A stretch of DNA of 64,000 nt from Phoronis australis (lineage: Eukaryota > Phoronida > Phoronidae): assembly GCA_002633005.1 (NCBI GenBank), contig NMRA01000064.1, positions 543,895-607,894 on the forward strand. Reading direction: 5' to 3'. Made by a program: the position numbers and the translations under genes. The notes beneath the pieces were generated by a model. It did not search any database. It was not told where the DNA came from and saw nothing but the letters and a program-made list of their open reading frames with translations. Of the stretch, positions 61,806 to 64,000 are shown piece by piece (position 1 is the stretch's first letter; each line of letters begins with the position of its first letter).

Positions 61806-63720
61806 TACACAGCACTAATTGGGCAAAAAAACACTTTCTATTAGGCACTTGAACTCATGGGGTGACCATTAATATTTCATCATTGTCTCTGAACTTCTGG
61901 AGGTTGAATTGTTGTTATTGCTGTCATGTAAAAATATAGAAACGTGGACTTTTGAAATGCACACCAAGATTGCATCGTTGTTAAAAAAATAACATTTTTT
62001 GAACTGTTAAAGGAACTGAGGCAAGCGGTAATTTGGGAATCAAGGTCAGGTCATGCGCCAATCAGGTCATGCGCCAATGTGCGTGTACTTTCTCCTAGTT
62101 AGGTTTTGTTTGTTATGCAAATGGCGATAAAGCTAATTACTTAAAACAGAAATGTAATCAAACCTTGCCGTACTTATTAGCCATTCCAAGTTAATCCAAA
62201 TTAGAACGGAAGGAGTGTTTTAATTTAAAACTCTTTGACATTGCGGACTCTTTAGACAGTGGGTAATTTGTTTCACGCAGCTACATTGTCGACTTTACTG
62301 TTTTCTGAATTTGAAACATCTACTGAATTGATTTTCTTGTTCAAAATTAACGAAACCATATTTTGGGTGCATTCGAAAAAATCATAAGAATATTAGTGGT
62401 ATAGCAGGTGGGAGCTACTGGAATATTATACTTTGTTTTGTTTGATTTTTGGTTCTGTTTTGTTATGTTTGACTTCATTCCAAGAGATATTTAATTTCCT
62501 TATGGTGGTTAATCTTGTAAGGTGAAAGGTCAGGTCAACTGGTCAGGTAAAAAGGACATGTAAGTGCACTAGGAAAGTGGAGTATGAGTTTTGAAAAATG
62601 CATTGCAAAATTTCCATCTTAATCCACAACTTGAACATTTTTTTTTGATTGAAATAGAGAAGATGACATCAATGTCCTTTGTTAAAAGGGACATTTCCAC
62701 TGGGCTCTAAAATGATGAGTTTCAAGGTGATGTAGGATGTCTGTACATTTAGCCAAATACCTACAAAGCTATAGAATTTAACTCGGCAAAACTACATATT
62801 TTCTGAAAGTAGAAAGCTTGTAAATTTGATTTTTGAGTTCATACTAATCTGCCACTAATTAGGTCACGGTCATATGACCTTGTTTTTTAGGAAAATTCAG
62901 CATAGAGAAAACGGAAAGATTCATTGCAAAACAAGTTTGCAGTTAGTTCAGAAACTGAATGGCTTAACTGCTCCATTCCACTTGTATCAATAGGAATCGG
63001 TAATTTGATTTATCGCCTGTGTTCATTAATCAATTTAGGATCTGAAGGTTTCACTCAAGCAAAAATCTCGTTCGTCTCACTTCCCCATATCTACAAACCA
63101 GTACCACTCTGCGCACCATTACCTGCATGTAGGTGTACTTTGCCATGGTTCAAGTTTTGTTTGCAGTACCAGTTACATGAATCACTCTCTAGTATTATTT
63201 ACGGTGGACAGAGTTCACAGCAGCTGCACTTACTGGCTGACATAGCAATGTTTGTTTGAAATAAACCATCTGTAAAAACTTGATTACGATTACCGCTAAT
63301 AAAATCTGTTTTTGAAACAAGTATTTCTGACAAATTTGCCTGGTTTTGTAATTATTGCGTATCATGAATACTAATGATAAAAATGTATTAAGTATTTGAT
63401 GTAATAAACTGAAAATTTGATCTGTTGCCTCGCCTCTAACTGATTGATTTTATTATTTTTTGTTCAGTGTATTTTTAAAGCATCCATTCACCGGCATTTC
63501 ATCAACTTTCAACCTATATACTATTCGCCGTAAAACTGATCTTAACTTGTTAACAGGTAACTTGGAGGACAAAATTAACAGTTTGTAATTGGTTGAAAGC
63601 AAAAAAAAATAATTGCAGGTGGTCTGATACACATTGTACCAGGCGTGTGCAGGCCACGCATGTGGGCCCATTGCACTGATCACCTGGAACCATTTTTATG
63701 CTTTATTAATATATAGGTAA
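61806..63720. other. NCX intron, nothing recognised
   Basis: I looked for the next NCX loop exon and did not find one. A short repeat CAGGTCATGCGCCAAT occurs twice near 62045-62077. Confidence 0.3.
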
Positions 63721-63832
63721 AACCAAGCTGAGGGGCTTAAGAAACCCGACTCAAAGGTTTAGCGGTGGGACCCAGTGGGACCAACGACCTCGAGTAAAGA
63801 AAGCGAGCACACTAGGCCACACTGCCTCCATG
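63721..63832 (-). mobile_element. tRNA-derived SINE fragment
   Basis: The minus strand starts GGAGGCAGTGTGGCCTAGTG (A-box-like TGGCCTAGTG) and continues to GAGGTCGTTGGTCCCAC, in the place of a B box. No cloverleaf anticodon arm can be drawn with confidence, so a tRNA-related SINE is favoured over a tRNA gene. Confidence 0.5.
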
Positions 63833-64000
63833 GTTGGCACATAAAATAACCTCTGTAACTTGCACCTTACAAACTACCAGGTCTTTTCAAGTCTAGAAGT
63901 GACTAATGAATGATATGATACCAATTTTATGATGGTCAGTGGCCTAAATCACAACTTGTTTTTTTGCAATGGAAGGCTGGTTTGGGTCCACTATAAATAC

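Noticed and set aside
63721-63832. True tRNA gene on the minus strand
   Set aside because: A box fits, but B box and anticodon arm are degenerate and no acceptor stem pairs; called a SINE fragment instead.

Overview
The window is nuclear DNA from an invertebrate-type bilaterian animal. Genes are split by GT/AG introns of a few hundred bases to 13 kb, the sequence is AT-rich, coding exons end in AATAAA-type polyadenylation signals, and much of the rest is minisatellites, inverted-repeat elements and retrotransposon debris. The proteins are clear animal orthologues but diverged from vertebrate ones. I cannot fix the phylum; a marine lophotrochozoan or deuterostome would fit.

Four genes are supported. 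(1) At the left edge, plus strand, are the last three coding exons of an unrecognised coiled-coil protein (558-2165). (2) ATAD5/ELG1, the large subunit of the RFC-like complex that unloads PCNA, fills 2.6-24.8 kb on the minus strand. I reconstruct 18 coding exons plus a likely 5'UTR exon, about 1,799 codons, with matching splice phases at every junction except the 3' end of the large N-terminal exon, where an N and a foldback repeat interrupt the sequence. (3) RPS9 lies on the plus strand with five exons (25.1-28.7 kb), including a 5'TOP first exon. (4) The start of an SLC8-type Na+/Ca2+ exchanger (NCX) is on the plus strand. Its first coding exon (46.77-47.48 kb) carries the alpha-1 repeat, and after a 13 kb intron a small exon (60.46-60.53 kb) begins the cytosolic loop. 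The rest lies beyond the right edge.

Layout: gene 1 and ATAD5 are tail to tail and their polyadenylation signals nearly touch (2208-2236). ATAD5 and RPS9 are head to head, with a consensus E2F site on the ATAD5 side and a pyrimidine TOP start on the RPS9 side, about 0.3 kb apart. From 28.7 to 46.7 kb no conserved gene is seen. This stretch holds repeats: a degraded non-LTR retrotransposon, TTAA-flanked inverted-repeat elements, other MITE-like pairs, minisatellites, and a weak CpG-richer patch at 30.7-31.5 kb.

I found no gene cluster that looks like a new biological system. The most interesting leads are a duplicated SYEE-type motif and paired FF motifs in the ATAD5 N terminus, the ATAD5-RPS9 divergent promoter, and a three-copy hairpin repeat whose two arms agree within each copy but differ between copies.
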